Positions 52,670 through 61,880 are shown, numbered from the stretch's first letter. The stretch is DNA of 64,000 bases from Rhizobium sp. ASV8 (GCF_016429255.1 NZ_JAELUG010000001.1:1-64000), one strand, 5' to 3'. The notes: generated by a model not told the origin, from the letters alone. Made by a program: numbers and translations.

Positions 52670-53098
52670 ATGATGACAGAATTCGATATTACGGACACGC
52701 CCTCCGAAGCCGATCTCGCTGCGATCAGCCAGGGCCTGACGGCTTTCAATGCCGCCGATATCGGCCCATCGCAGCGCAAGGCGCTGGCGGTGTTGATCCG
52801 GGACGACGACGGCAAGACCATCGGCGGAATCTCGGGCTATACGGGCTGGGGATGGCTATTCACCCAATGGCTGTTCGTGCCGGAAACCCTGCGCGGTCAG
52901 GGCATGGCGGGCAAGCTGCTCGATGCTGCGGAAGCCGAAGCATCGGCACGGGGCTGCTTCGCAGCATGGATCGATACATTCAACCCACAGGCGCTACACG
53001 CCTATCAGCGGCAGGGCTATGTGATCTTCGGCGAGTTGCCGGATTTTCCCGTCGGCCGCAGCCGCTTCTTCCTGCAGAAAAAGCTATCGCCGCGCTGA
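52670..53098 (+). CDS. GNAT family N-acetyltransferase
   Basis: A 142-residue GNAT with the acetyl-CoA motif FVPETLRGQGMAGKLLDAAE and C-terminal ALHAYQRQGYVIFGELPDFP. It starts 2 bases after the preceding stop and may be the last cistron of the MoxR operon, although its function is probably independent. Substrate unknown. Confidence 0.88.
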   Translation: MMTEFDITDTPSEADLAAISQGLTAFNAADIGPSQRKALAVLIRDDDGKTIGGISGYTGWGWLFTQWLFVPETLRGQGMAGKLLDAAEAEASARGCFAAWIDTFNPQALHAYQRQGYVIFGELPDFPVGRSRFFLQKKLSPR

Positions 53099-53104
53099 GT
53101 CTAG

Positions 53105-53147
53105 GCTCTGTCTTTCCTTTCGGAAGCACAGAGCTCTATCTCTTTTG
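53105..53147 (+). terminator. Terminator of the MoxR operon
   Basis: GCTCTGT / ACAGAGC stem with an inner TTCC/GGAA pairing, 6 bases after the acetyltransferase stop, followed by a pyrimidine-rich tail (TCTATCTCTTTTG). Confidence 0.7.
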
Positions 53148-53153
53148 TTCTTC

Positions 53154-53197
53154 GCATCAGGCGTTCCGAAAATCGCTTCAGATTTTCGGGCCGATGC
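53154..53197. repeat. Nested palindrome, probably a dispersed element
   Basis: Outer GCATC/GATGC and inner CCGAAAATC gcttca GATTTTCGG arms, between two convergent acetyltransferase genes. The motif with CCGAAAATC and GGGCCGATGC is familiar from Rhizobium intergenic repeats, as I recall; a search is needed. Confidence 0.55.
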
Positions 53198-53234
53198 TGT
53201 GGCACGGCGATCATCGTCTATCCGTCGAGGAACT

Positions 53235-53798
53235 TTATACCGCGATCGCCGTCAGAGGCTCGATCTCGTCGAAATCCTCGTCCTCGTCGATAATGGAATC
53301 GTCCCGCCAGGCGATCGTGCCCTGCAGCCGCTCATGCGTGTCGGCGGCAATGGGCACGACCAGAACGCGGTTGGGATCGACGGGGCCTGGGAATGCGAGA
53401 GCATTATAGGCAACTTTTTCGAAACCGAGCGGGCAGTAGTAAGGCGGGTCGCCAACGAGGATGACAGCCTCAGAACCCTTGCGCTTGGCCGCCTCGACGG
53501 CAATCCGCACGAGTTCCCGGCCGATGCCCTTGTTCTTGTGCGAGGGCCGAACAGCAAGCGGCCCGAGCAAGTGCCCCTTCACGGTGCCGGCAAATACCGG
53601 CGTCATCCGCACCGAAGCAATCGTCTCTCCGTCATCGGCGCAGATGAAGGACAGGGATAGATCATGCGGCCCCTGCTCGCGAATTCGCGCAGCGGCGCGT
53701 GTAAACCGGCCGGGACCAAATGCTTCTTCGTTGATGATTTCGATGGCAGCGTCGTGCGACGCATCCTCAGTGAGGTAGATCAGATCGTGCTTGTACAT
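53235..53798 (-). CDS. GNAT family N-acetyltransferase
   Basis: A 187-residue GNAT of the YhbS-like group: acetyl-CoA motif VRPSHKNKGIGRELVRIAVEAAK, then VGDPPYYCPLGFEKVA. The start is the only in-frame ATG but has no clear ribosome site; the 354 bases upstream to the glutathione transferase gene show no other gene. Acceptor unknown. Confidence 0.88.
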   Translation of the reverse strand: MYKHDLIYLTEDASHDAAIEIINEEAFGPGRFTRAAARIREQGPHDLSLSFICADDGETIASVRMTPVFAGTVKGHLLGPLAVRPSHKNKGIGRELVRIAVEAAKRKGSEAVILVGDPPYYCPLGFEKVAYNALAFPGPVDPNRVLVVPIAADTHERLQGTIAWRDDSIIDEDEDFDEIEPLTAIAV

Positions 53799-54152
53799 TA
53801 GACCAAGAAAACCGGATAGACAGACGGAATTGTTCTCGAAGGCGCTCGTAGAGCGTTCGGGATCATCGGCGTCGTCGTAGGCTTCTGGTGACTTTCATGA
53901 CAAGTGGTCCTCAAAGTGTGACAAGCCCGATAGCAGGAAATATCCGGCGCGTCCAATGCAAAATGATTGTTGCCATTTGTTGATGCAAGATCGTGTCCGC
54001 TTGATGACAGCAGCGTAAAATACCAGTCCCCCCGGATGTCAGCATGGTGGCTCGCGGCGGCTACGCAGTGTTCATCGTTTATCACCTCGAAATTCCGCTG
54101 CTATGACGTATCTTCCGCAACATCCTCTGCAGAATTCCGAAAGGACAGAACA
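53799..54152. other. Intergenic region between divergent GNAT and glutathione transferase genes
   Basis: It should carry promoters for both genes. A 95-codon frame on the minus strand and a 12-codon minus-strand frame at 53863-53898 with a distant GAGGA exist, but neither is convincing. No repeat or RNA recognised. Confidence 0.45.
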
Positions 54153-55142
54153 ATGGGCATGTTGGTAGACGGCATCTGGCACGATGTCTGGTATGACACC
54201 AAGGAAACGAAGGGCCATTTCAAGCGTGCCGCCTCGCAGTTCCGCAACTGGATCACCCCTGACGGTGCCGCCGGCCCGACCGGAACCGGCGGGTTCAAGG
54301 CGGAGGCCGGACGCTATCACCTCTATGTTTCGCTTGCGTGCCCCTGGGCGCATCGCACCCTCATCTTCCGCAAGCTAAAGAAGCTGGAAGACCTGATCAC
54401 CGTCTCGATCGTCGATCCGCTGATGCTGGAAAACGGCTGGGAATTCAAAGGGAAAGACGGAGGAACGGTCGATCCGCTTTTCGGCGCCAAGGCGCTCTGG
54501 GAACTCTATGTCAAAGCCGATCCGCACTACTCCGGCCGGGTGACCGTGCCCGTTCTCTGGGACAAGCAGACCGGTACGATCGTCAATAACGAATCAGCCG
54601 AAATTATCCGCATGTTCAACAGCGCCTTCGACGGACTGACCGGCTCCCGCCAGGATTTCTACCCCACCGATCTCCGTGCTGAAATCGATACCCTGAACGA
54701 CGTCGTCTACGATACGGTCAACAACGGCGTCTACAAGGCCGGCTTTGCGACAACGCAAGAAGCCTATGAAGAGGGTGCCCGCCGCCTCTTCGAAACACTC
54801 GATGTGCTCGACAACAGGCTATCAACACGACGCTACCTGTTCGGCGAGCGTCTGACCGAAGCGGATTGGCGGCTCTTCACCACGCTGGTTCGTTTCGATG
54901 CCGTCTATGTCGGCCATTTCAAGTGCAACATTCGCCGCATCGCAGACTATCCTAACCTCTCGGGATACCTTCGCGACCTATACCAGATTGCCGGCGTGGC
55001 CGAGACCGTGAACCTCTTCCATATCAAGAATCACTATTACCGCAGCCATAGGGCGATCAACCCGACCGGCATCGTTCCGATCGGCCCCGAGCTGGATTTC
55101 GATCGTCCGCATGGCCGGGAGCGGCTCGCGAACGCTGCTTGA
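54153..55142 (+). CDS. Glutathione transferase, glutathionyl-hydroquinone reductase type
   Basis: A 329-residue Xi/omega-like GST (YqjG/ECM4 family). The catalytic cysteine is in SLACPWAHRTL, and the C-terminal domain has NNGVYKAGFATTQEAYEEGA and FKCNIRRIADYPNLSGYLRDLYQ. Such enzymes reduce glutathionyl-hydroquinones. The start at MGMLVDGIW has AAGGACAG upstream. Probably monocistronic. Confidence 0.92.
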   Translation: MGMLVDGIWHDVWYDTKETKGHFKRAASQFRNWITPDGAAGPTGTGGFKAEAGRYHLYVSLACPWAHRTLIFRKLKKLEDLITVSIVDPLMLENGWEFKGKDGGTVDPLFGAKALWELYVKADPHYSGRVTVPVLWDKQTGTIVNNESAEIIRMFNSAFDGLTGSRQDFYPTDLRAEIDTLNDVVYDTVNNGVYKAGFATTQEAYEEGARRLFETLDVLDNRLSTRRYLFGERLTEADWRLFTTLVRFDAVYVGHFKCNIRRIADYPNLSGYLRDLYQIAGVAETVNLFHIKNHYYRSHRAINPTGIVPIGPELDFDRPHGRERLANAA

Positions 55143-55184
55143 TCGAGCCCCGCAAGATCGCCGCCACACGCGAACTGGCGGCGA

Positions 55185-55676
55185 CTACCAGTAGCTGGAA
55201 GGGCGCGCGGCCCCTTCCAGCTCTTCCAGCCTACGAAGAGTCGCATTGGTCGTCCCGGGCGGTAGTGCATCGAGCGAAAAGAACCCGCTCTCGACGATCT
55301 CGCGATCCGGCTTGCGCGGCGCGGTCTGCGCCACTTCCACGCGGTAGAAAACCACATGATCGCGCTTGCTCGTGCGATTGTTGAAATAGACGTGGAAGAG
55401 CTGCGGCTCGCCCGAGATCACGAGATTGCCCTCCTCGCGCAATTCCTTCTCAAGCGCCTGCCCCACCGTCTCATGGCGTTCGACGCCGCCGCCGGGCATG
55501 TGCCAACCGGCGATATAGGAATGACGCACCAGAAAGATCCGGCCTTCAGCGTCGAAACATGCGGCACGTACGCCCAGCGTCATGCTGCGGGTCAATGTGA
55601 AATAGACATGTAGAGCCCGGCCGAACAGCTTCTCCCAAACGCTACTTTTCTCGTTTCGTGCAATCTTGTCGCTCAT
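55185..55676 (-). CDS. Nudix hydrolase
   Basis: A 163-residue Nudix protein. The box reads GGGVERHETVGQALEKELREEGN, with Lys in place of the usual Arg before the Glu pair. Upstream TLGVRAACFDAEGRIFLVRHSYIAGWHMPGG gives the fold entry. The start at MSDKIARN is set by alignment length. Substrate unknown. Confidence 0.9.
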   Translation of the reverse strand: MSDKIARNEKSSVWEKLFGRALHVYFTLTRSMTLGVRAACFDAEGRIFLVRHSYIAGWHMPGGGVERHETVGQALEKELREEGNLVISGEPQLFHVYFNNRTSKRDHVVFYRVEVAQTAPRKPDREIVESGFFSLDALPPGTTNATLRRLEELEGAARPSSYW

Positions 55677-55744
55677 GCGCAAACCGTAACGCCCCACCCC
55701 TTATTCGAACCGGCCATCTATTTGTTTTGGCGATGGAGTGGGCT

Positions 55745-56665
55745 ATGTCTCACCCCATGTTCAAGCTCGCGCATATTTCCGACGTCCATCTAGGCCCCTT
55801 GCCACGTCTTTCGATCAGAGAGCTCGCCTCTAAACGTATTACTGGATTTGTGAACTGGCACAGGAACCGGCGCAAGCATCTTTTTGGCAATACGCTCGAC
55901 CTCCTTCTGGACGACATCAAGGCGAAACAGGCCGATCATCTCGCCGTGACCGGCGATCTCGTCAATCTTGCGAGCGGCATCGAGATCGAGACGGCGGCTG
56001 CATGGCTGAAAACGGTCGGGGATCCCATGCATACCTCGGTCGTTCCCGGCAATCATGATGCCTATGTTCCCGGATCATACGAGAAGGCCATGCGCGCATG
56101 GTATCCCTATGTCAGGGGGGACCGTGCTCCCGCCGAATGGCAGGAGGATCGACATGTCTTCCCTTATCTGCGGATCCGGGATCAGGTCGCGCTGATCGGC
56201 TGCTCGACTGCGGTCGCGACGCCGCCTTTTGCCGCCAGCGGCTTCTATTCGGCCCGCCAGGCGCGCGAGACGGTCAATATGCTGCGCGCCGCCGGCGATG
56301 CCGGACTCTTCCGCGTCGTCATGATCCACCATCCGCCGATCCGCGGCGCAACCAGCTTCTACAAGCGAATGATCGGCATTCGCCGCTTCGCAGCCGCCAT
56401 CTCGACCGGTGGTGCCGAGCTCGTTCTCCATGGCCATACCCATCTCAATACCCTGCACTGGCTGCGCGGCCATACCGGACCGGTGCCGGTCGTTGGTATT
56501 GCGTCGGCGTCTCAGAGCATTGGCGGCTTCAAGCCGCCTGCCGCATATAATCTCTTTACGATCGCCGGCCGTCCGGGTGCCTGGCAGCTGAAGGCCGAAC
56601 GCTACAACCTCGACGCAACGGGCGAAAACGTCGAGACAAACGGTATCGATATTCTGGCGCCGTGA
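55745..56665 (+). CDS. Metallophosphoesterase family protein
   Basis: A 306-residue calcineurin-like phosphoesterase. Metal motifs in order: ISDVHLG, VTGDLVNL, VPGNHDAYVPG, MIHHPP and HGHTHLN. Members include cyclic nucleotide and lipid phosphodiesterases. The start at MSHPMFK has GGAGTGGG 3 bases upstream. Monocistronic or with the TPR gene 91 bases downstream. Confidence 0.92.
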   Translation: MSHPMFKLAHISDVHLGPLPRLSIRELASKRITGFVNWHRNRRKHLFGNTLDLLLDDIKAKQADHLAVTGDLVNLASGIEIETAAAWLKTVGDPMHTSVVPGNHDAYVPGSYEKAMRAWYPYVRGDRAPAEWQEDRHVFPYLRIRDQVALIGCSTAVATPPFAASGFYSARQARETVNMLRAAGDAGLFRVVMIHHPPIRGATSFYKRMIGIRRFAAAISTGGAELVLHGHTHLNTLHWLRGHTGPVPVVGIASASQSIGGFKPPAAYNLFTIAGRPGAWQLKAERYNLDATGENVETNGIDILAP

Positions 56666-56756
56666 AGGGCGTTTTGCCATCCTAAACCCCATCGTTTCGG
56701 TAGCGTTTTCTAAGATGCGGAGCTACAATCGCAATCTAGGAATCCCGGAGGATGAT

Positions 56757-57323
56757 ATGGGTCTCAAGGTCGTGACGAAGAACTCCGCAATGACCGCTCT
56801 GGTTGCGGGATTTTTGCTTGCCACCAGCCTGCAGGCTTTCGCGGCCGGCTCGGAAAGCGATGAAACAGCCCCGCCGCCGAAGAGCAAGACCACGACCGAG
56901 TGCACCGACGGCAAGGTGTGGGATAAAGATAAGAAAGAATGCGTGAAGCCGAAGGAAAGCGGCTTCAACGACGACGAGCTGTTTCGGGCCGCGCGCGAGT
57001 TCGCGTATGCCGGCCAGTATGAGAATGCCATCACTGTCCTGAAGCTCGCCAAGGACCAGAACGATCCCCGCATCCTCAACTATCTCGGCTATTCCAATCG
57101 CAAGGCCGGTCGTATGGAGCTTGGCATGAGTTACTATCGCAAGGCCCTGCAGCATGATGCCAATTACATTCTGGCGCGGTCCTATATGGGCCAGGCGCTG
57201 CTCGAGCAGGGCGATGTTCAGGGCGCGCGCGTTCAGCTTGTCGAAATCCGCGATCGCGGCGGCGAAAACACCTGGGCCTACCGCTCGCTGCAGCAATCGC
57301 TCAAAGGGCATGTCGTTTACTGA
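56757..57323 (+). CDS. Secreted tetratricopeptide-repeat protein
   Basis: A 188-residue periplasmic protein with a signal peptide (MTALVAGFLLATSLQAFA), a Cys/Lys-rich segment with TECTDGKVWDKDKKECVKPK, then two or three TPR units (about 80-175: EFAYAGQYENAITVLKLAKD, YLGYSNRKAGRMELGMSYYRKAL). Good ribosome site CCGGAGGA before the ATG. Probably protein-protein interaction in the envelope; partner unknown. The 207 bases before the sigma factor hold no gene. Confidence 0.82.
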   Translation: MGLKVVTKNSAMTALVAGFLLATSLQAFAAGSESDETAPPPKSKTTTECTDGKVWDKDKKECVKPKESGFNDDELFRAAREFAYAGQYENAITVLKLAKDQNDPRILNYLGYSNRKAGRMELGMSYYRKALQHDANYILARSYMGQALLEQGDVQGARVQLVEIRDRGGENTWAYRSLQQSLKGHVVY

Positions 57324-57530
57324 GGAGTGATCCATGGCATGCTGGCGACTCGCCAACTCAATGACAGGCAACCGAGCGGGTATTTTTGAAGGCTTGCGAA
57401 GCAGCACGAAAATGGTTCATACCAACACAGGACGATCATTCCATTCGCATCGCCCTTCCCAAGGGAAAGGCCTCGATTTGCAGGAAGAGATCGCCCTCGT
57501 CACAACCTCCAACGTCTCTTCGGAACCCCC

Positions 57531-58043
57531 ATGCCCACGCCGGTAGCTGCCATCGATATCAGACGAGATTTGGTCGGCCTCCTTCCGAAACTCCGCCGTT
57601 TCGCGATAACGCTGACCGGCGACCTGACGGAAGCCGATGAACTCGTCCAGAGCATCTGTCAGCGGGGCATCGCCAAGTTCCATCTCTGGAATGGCCTCGG
57701 CAAGCTGGAAAGCTGGCTTTATACGATGGCCCGCAATCAATGGGTCGATGAGAGCAGGCGTCACAAGCTGCGCGCCACCTCCAAGGGCAACGCTCTCGAA
57801 CAGGGAGAATTGGCGTCCGGCCTGCATCCAAATCCTGTGGAAGCCGGAGAAGCGCACCGTTTGGTCACATCTTTGCCCGAAGGACTTGCCAGTGTCTTCC
57901 TGCTGGTCGATGTCGAAGGGCATAACTACAAGCAGGCGGCCGATATTCTCGGCATTCCCTTGTCGGCCTTGACGTCGCGGCTTTCCAGCGCCCGCCTTTA
58001 TCTCGCCTCACAAGGTCACAGCCGTTCGTCTCGAAGGTTTTAA
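57531..58043 (+). CDS. ECF-type RNA polymerase sigma factor
   Basis: A 170-residue group IV sigma factor: region 2 (LPKLRRFAITLTGDLTEADELVQSI, KLESWLYTMARNQWVDESRR) and region 4 with the helix-turn-helix (LLVDVEGHNYKQAADILGIPLSALTSRLSSARLYL). It is followed 3 bases later by the anti-sigma gene. The promoter it reads and the inducing signal are unknown; it is not recognisable as EcfG because no phyR or nepR is adjacent. Confidence 0.92.
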   Translation: MPTPVAAIDIRRDLVGLLPKLRRFAITLTGDLTEADELVQSICQRGIAKFHLWNGLGKLESWLYTMARNQWVDESRRHKLRATSKGNALEQGELASGLHPNPVEAGEAHRLVTSLPEGLASVFLLVDVEGHNYKQAADILGIPLSALTSRLSSARLYLASQGHSRSSRRF

Positions 58044-58046
58044 GCA

Positions 58047-58892
58047 GTGCAGGACATGAAGAAAATGCCGCTCGAAATTCGCCTGTCCGCCTTTATGGAT
58101 GGCGAAATGAGCCGTGACGAAAAGGAAGAGCTGGAAAAGCTGATCGCCTCGGACCCGGAGGCGCGCCGAATTCTCGATGAATTGCGGCATGGTTCCGATG
58201 TCGGCCGAAAGGCTTTCGAAGAGGTTCTGAAAGAACCGGTTCCGCTCGCACTCGTGCGTTCGATCAAGAGCGCGCAGCCTCCGAAATCACGCGACGCCGC
58301 CGCCCCTCGCCTTGCACGCCCCTCATTCAAGCTGGCGCCGACGGGCAGGCAATCGCTCGCTGCAGCGCTCATCCTGTTTGTACTCGGCGGCGGCATCGGC
58401 TATCTCTTCGGCATGCAGCCAGCGGATGTTCCTGCGGCAGCACCCCTTACTCCGGCACAGACGGCAGTACGCAACTGGCTCGATGACATCGCTGCCTACC
58501 ATCGCATCTATTCGCGGCAACCGCGCCATATGGTCGAGATGCAAGCGAGCGAGCTGGATGAAATCAGCAAATGGCTATCGAGCACGGTCGGCGTCAAATT
58601 CAACTTCCCGGATCTCGCTGCCGACGGGCTGGTCTTTCAAGGCGCCCGCATGTTCATTGCCGGCGGCAAGCCAGTGGGCCAGTTGATCTACAAGAATCTT
58701 GACGGGGACGTCGTTGCCATCTGTTTCACCAAGACTGACGGCGTGGCAAACAACGGCAATTTCGACGAAACCATCAAGGACGATGTCAGCATCGTCTCCT
58801 GGTATCGCGATGGTGCCACCTACGCCGTCGTCGGCCCGTCCTCGGACGCGATGCTCGACCAGATCGCCAACAGGGTGTCCTCGGAAATCTGA
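58047..58892 (+). CDS. Membrane-anchored anti-sigma factor
   Basis: A 281-residue protein: cytosolic N-terminus (RLSAFMDGEMSRDEKEELEKLIASDPEARR, the classic anti-sigma helix), one membrane helix near 108-127 (SLAAALILFVLGGGIGYLFG), and a periplasmic C-terminal domain (about 135-281). No HxxxCxxC zinc motif is visible. The start is GTG with GAAGG 10 bases upstream; an ATG three codons later is possible. It should sequester the preceding sigma factor at the membrane. Confidence 0.88.
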   Translation: MQDMKKMPLEIRLSAFMDGEMSRDEKEELEKLIASDPEARRILDELRHGSDVGRKAFEEVLKEPVPLALVRSIKSAQPPKSRDAAAPRLARPSFKLAPTGRQSLAAALILFVLGGGIGYLFGMQPADVPAAAPLTPAQTAVRNWLDDIAAYHRIYSRQPRHMVEMQASELDEISKWLSSTVGVKFNFPDLAADGLVFQGARMFIAGGKPVGQLIYKNLDGDVVAICFTKTDGVANNGNFDETIKDDVSIVSWYRDGATYAVVGPSSDAMLDQIANRVSSEI

Positions 58893-58991
58893 TAGCCCTC
58901 CCCGCGCTTTGCAGCTTGCAGCCACCGGCAGCCCGATGGATAATGCCGTGCGATAATCGCACTGCATTGTCATCTTCGTTGGAGTTGCAAC

Positions 58992-59195
58992 ATGTCGGAC
59001 GTACTGCTGACCATTCCGGAAATCGACAGACGCATAGCGGTGATCAGGGAAAATCTCCGCGAACTGATCGAGCAGGCAACCGCCTTTTCCGGCGCAGCCG
59101 ACGAAGAGCGGACATCGGAGCGCATCGCCGATCAGGAAGAAGAGCTTGAGCGGCTGACGAAGCAGCGCGACGCGCTCGCAAACAAAAAGCCGTGA
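58992..59195 (+). CDS. Small coiled-coil protein (67 residues)
   Basis: Almost entirely helical and charged (IPEIDRRIAVIRENLRELIE, RIADQEEELERLTKQRDALA), a predicted coiled coil. A GGAG site 8 bases before the ATG makes the gene credible. Function unknown; no clear link to the anti-sigma gene 100 bases upstream. Confidence 0.65.
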   Translation: MSDVLLTIPEIDRRIAVIRENLRELIEQATAFSGAADEERTSERIADQEEELERLTKQRDALANKKP

Positions 59196-59276
59196 ATGCA
59201 ACGATCGCGAAGTTTCCAGGCTTCGCTTGCGGCCGGTTTAGTCGCCAGCCGCTCCCTCTCTCCGTGAGCGAAACAC

Positions 59277-59738
59277 ATGACCGATAATTTTCTTGTCCGG
59301 CCCGTGAGGCGGCAAGACTACGAACAGTGGCTTGTCCTGTGGGAAGGCTATAACAGGTTTTACGGACGCTTCGATGCGACGGCCCTTCCCACTGCCATCA
59401 CGCAGATGACATGGGAACGTTTTTTCGATGCCTACGAGCCGGTGCACGCGCTCGTCGCGGAAAAAGACGGGCAGCTTCTCGGGCTGACGCATTACCTCTT
59501 TCACCGCAGCACGACGGCCATCGAACCCAGCTGCTATCTACAGGATCTGTTCACCGTCGAGGCCGCCCGCGGACTGGGGGTCGGTTCGGCCTTGATCGAA
59601 GCTGTTTACGCAGAGGCCCGACAGGCGGGCTCCCCTCGCGTCTACTGGCAAACGCACGAAACGAATGCGACTGCGATGCGCGTTTACGACAAGATGGCCG
59701 AACGCTCCGGCTTTGTGGTCTACCGCAAGCTATTGTGA
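59277..59738 (+). CDS. GNAT family N-acetyltransferase
   Basis: A 153-residue GNAT with acetyl-CoA motif DLFTVEAARGLGVGSALIEAVYAEARQ and YWQTHETNATAMRVYDKMAERSGFVVYRK. Convergent with leuA. Substrate unknown; fourth acetyltransferase gene in the window. Confidence 0.9.
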   Translation: MTDNFLVRPVRRQDYEQWLVLWEGYNRFYGRFDATALPTAITQMTWERFFDAYEPVHALVAEKDGQLLGLTHYLFHRSTTAIEPSCYLQDLFTVEAARGLGVGSALIEAVYAEARQAGSPRVYWQTHETNATAMRVYDKMAERSGFVVYRKLL

Positions 59739-59778
59739 AACGGCTGACCAGCCCGCTGCGACATCCTCAATCGCCAAA

Positions 59779-59809
59779 GAAAAATCCCCTCGACGATAGC
59801 CGAGGGGAT
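59779..59809 (-). terminator. Rho-independent terminator of leuA
   Basis: ATCCCCTCG / CGAGGGGAT with an 8-base loop; on the minus strand it is followed by TTTTTCTTTGG and lies 31 bases after the leuA stop. It may also stop the facing acetyltransferase transcript. Confidence 0.85.
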
Positions 59810-59839
59810 AGAACTCTGTTGAAGCTCTACGGCTGAATG

Positions 59840-61552
59840 TCAGCCCTTTGAAGCCTTGATATCGAGCACGCGGTTTGCAGCCGAGACGATCGCCTCGAGA
59901 GAGGCGGCGACGATGTTCGTATTGATGCCGGCACCGAAGAGTTTGCCGCCCTCATAGGAAATCTCGACGTAGGATATCGCCGCGGCGTTGGAGCCATGCT
60001 GCAGTGAATGCTCCGAATAATCCTCGACCGACATCGGCGCGCCGAGATAGATCGAGAGCGCGTTGATAAAACCGTCGATCGGTCCATTGCCGCGACCTTC
60101 GATGCGCTTTACCTCGCCATTGTCGGAAATTTCGGCCGCAACGATGCGCTGTCCCTTATGTTCGGGATCCGCGAAGGTGTGGTGATCGACGAAACGGATG
60201 CGGGCGCCGGGCTGCGTCACGTAGCGCTCGATAAAGTGCTCGTAGATGCGCTTGGAGGGTAGCTCCTTGCCTTCTTCGTCGGTGATGCGCTGGATTTCTT
60301 CGCGATATTCCACCTGCAGATTGCGCGGCAGGTTCAGGCCGTAGTCCTGCTGCATGATATAGGCGATGCCGCCCTTGCCGGACTGCGAGTTGATGCGGAT
60401 GATCGCCTCATAGGTACGGCCGACATCCTGCGGATCGATCGGCAGATAAGGCACTTCCCAGACCGGATCGTTGGCGACCTTGGAGGCCTTCATGCCCTTG
60501 TTGATCGCATCCTGATGCGAGCCGGAGAAGGCCGTGTAGACCAGTTCGCCGACGTAAGGGTGACGCTCGCCGATGACCATCTGGTTGGAATATTCGAAGA
60601 CTTCCTTCATGCGCTCGATGTTCGAGCAATCCAGCTCCGGATCGACCCCTTGCGTGAACATGTTCAACGCCATGGTGACGACGTCGACATTGCCGGTGCG
60701 TTCGCCGTTGCCGAACAAGGTGCCTTCGACGCGGTCGGCGCCGGCCATCAAGGCCAGTTCGGCGGCAGCGATGCCCGTGCCGCGGTCATTGTGCGGGTGC
60801 AGCGAGATGATCAGGTTTTCGCGACTGTCGAGATTGCGGCACATCCATTCGATCTGGTCGGCGTAGATGTTCGGTGTCGCCATTTCGACCGTGGACGGCA
60901 GATTGATGATCACCTTGTTATCGGCAGTCGGCTTCACGACGTCGATGACGGCATTGCAGATCTCCAGCGCCACATCCAGCTCAGTGCCGGTGAAGCTCTC
61001 GGGCGAATACTCGAAGCGATAGCCACCGCCGGCCTTGGCCGCCATGTCGGTGATCATCTTGGCCGCATCGACGGCGATCTGCTTGATGCCGTGCACATCC
61101 TTGGCGAACACCACGCGGCGCTGCAATTCGCTGGTGGAATTGTAGAAATGCACGATCGGCTTGTTGGCGCCTTCCAGCGCCTCGAAGGTGCGGGTGATCA
61201 GTTCCGGGCGGCACTGCACCAAAACCTGCAGCGACACATCGGCGGGCACATTGCCCTGCTCGATGCACCAGCGAGCAAAATCGAAGTCGGTCTGCGAAGC
61301 AGAAGGGAATCCGATCTCGATTTCCTTGAAGCCCATGTCCAGCAGCAACTGGAACATGCGCGCCTTGCGGTCATGGCCCATCGGATCGACGAGCGCCTGG
61401 TTGCCGTCACGCAAGTCGACCGAACACCAGATCGGCGCCTTGGTGATGACTTTGGACGGCCAGGTCCGGTCGGGAATGTTGATTTGCGGATAGGCGCGGT
61501 ATTTCACCGTCGCTTCGGGCATGCCTTTGGGGGAATGGCTGTTCGCGTCCAT
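59840..61552 (-). CDS. leuA: 2-isopropylmalate synthase
   Basis: First committed step of leucine synthesis: acetyl-CoA plus 2-oxoisovalerate. It is 570 residues, the longer form with a C-terminal leucine-sensing regulatory domain. The HMGL-like catalytic core starts WCSVDLRDGNQALVDPM; metal ligands appear in SLHPHNDRGTGIAAAELAL. The regulatory domain ends DIKASKG. No leucine-rich leader peptide was found upstream. Confidence 0.97.
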   Translation of the reverse strand: MDANSHSPKGMPEATVKYRAYPQINIPDRTWPSKVITKAPIWCSVDLRDGNQALVDPMGHDRKARMFQLLLDMGFKEIEIGFPSASQTDFDFARWCIEQGNVPADVSLQVLVQCRPELITRTFEALEGANKPIVHFYNSTSELQRRVVFAKDVHGIKQIAVDAAKMITDMAAKAGGGYRFEYSPESFTGTELDVALEICNAVIDVVKPTADNKVIINLPSTVEMATPNIYADQIEWMCRNLDSRENLIISLHPHNDRGTGIAAAELALMAGADRVEGTLFGNGERTGNVDVVTMALNMFTQGVDPELDCSNIERMKEVFEYSNQMVIGERHPYVGELVYTAFSGSHQDAINKGMKASKVANDPVWEVPYLPIDPQDVGRTYEAIIRINSQSGKGGIAYIMQQDYGLNLPRNLQVEYREEIQRITDEEGKELPSKRIYEHFIERYVTQPGARIRFVDHHTFADPEHKGQRIVAAEISDNGEVKRIEGRGNGPIDGFINALSIYLGAPMSVEDYSEHSLQHGSNAAAISYVEISYEGGKLFGAGINTNIVAASLEAIVSAANRVLDIKASKG

Positions 61553-61668
61553 GGTCTCGTCTCTTCCTTTCCCGTCATTTTATCCCGCGTCTTAGCCGAT
61601 CGGATGCGGCTTGGCGATGATAAATGCGGACCCTTTGCGGGTATGCTGTCGATTTTAGGGTAAGTCGC

Positions 61669-61712
61669 GAGGAGCGATGGCCAGCGGGCTTTTCGGCCGC
61701 CGGGCGCTCCTC
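61669..61712 (-). promoter_or_regulatory. Long imperfect hairpin upstream of leuA
   Basis: GAGGAGCG and CGCTCCTC close a hairpin whose inner part (GGCGGCCGAAAAGCCCGCTGG on the minus strand) also pairs imperfectly. It is 117 bases before the leuA start and has no T-tract, so it is not a terminator; it might be a 5' leader element or a small RNA. The rest of 61553-61880 shows no gene. Confidence 0.35.
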
Positions 61713-61880
61713 AAAGGACCCGGCAACCGCGCGTAAGGCCGAGGAGGAGAAGCGAAGTGAGGGCGCGCGTATTGTCACGCAAGGCTACGCGCCCACGTGC
61801 AATCTGCTCAGAAATCTTTGCGCCAGTCGTCTTCATGGCCGCGCTTATAGCCGCCGGATGGCGAAGAAGCAACCCCCTGC

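Noticed and set aside
53863-53898. Arg-rich 11-residue minus-strand frame upstream of the YhbS-like acetyltransferase
   Set aside because: Only a distant GAGGA and no structural context such as pairing arms; insufficient.
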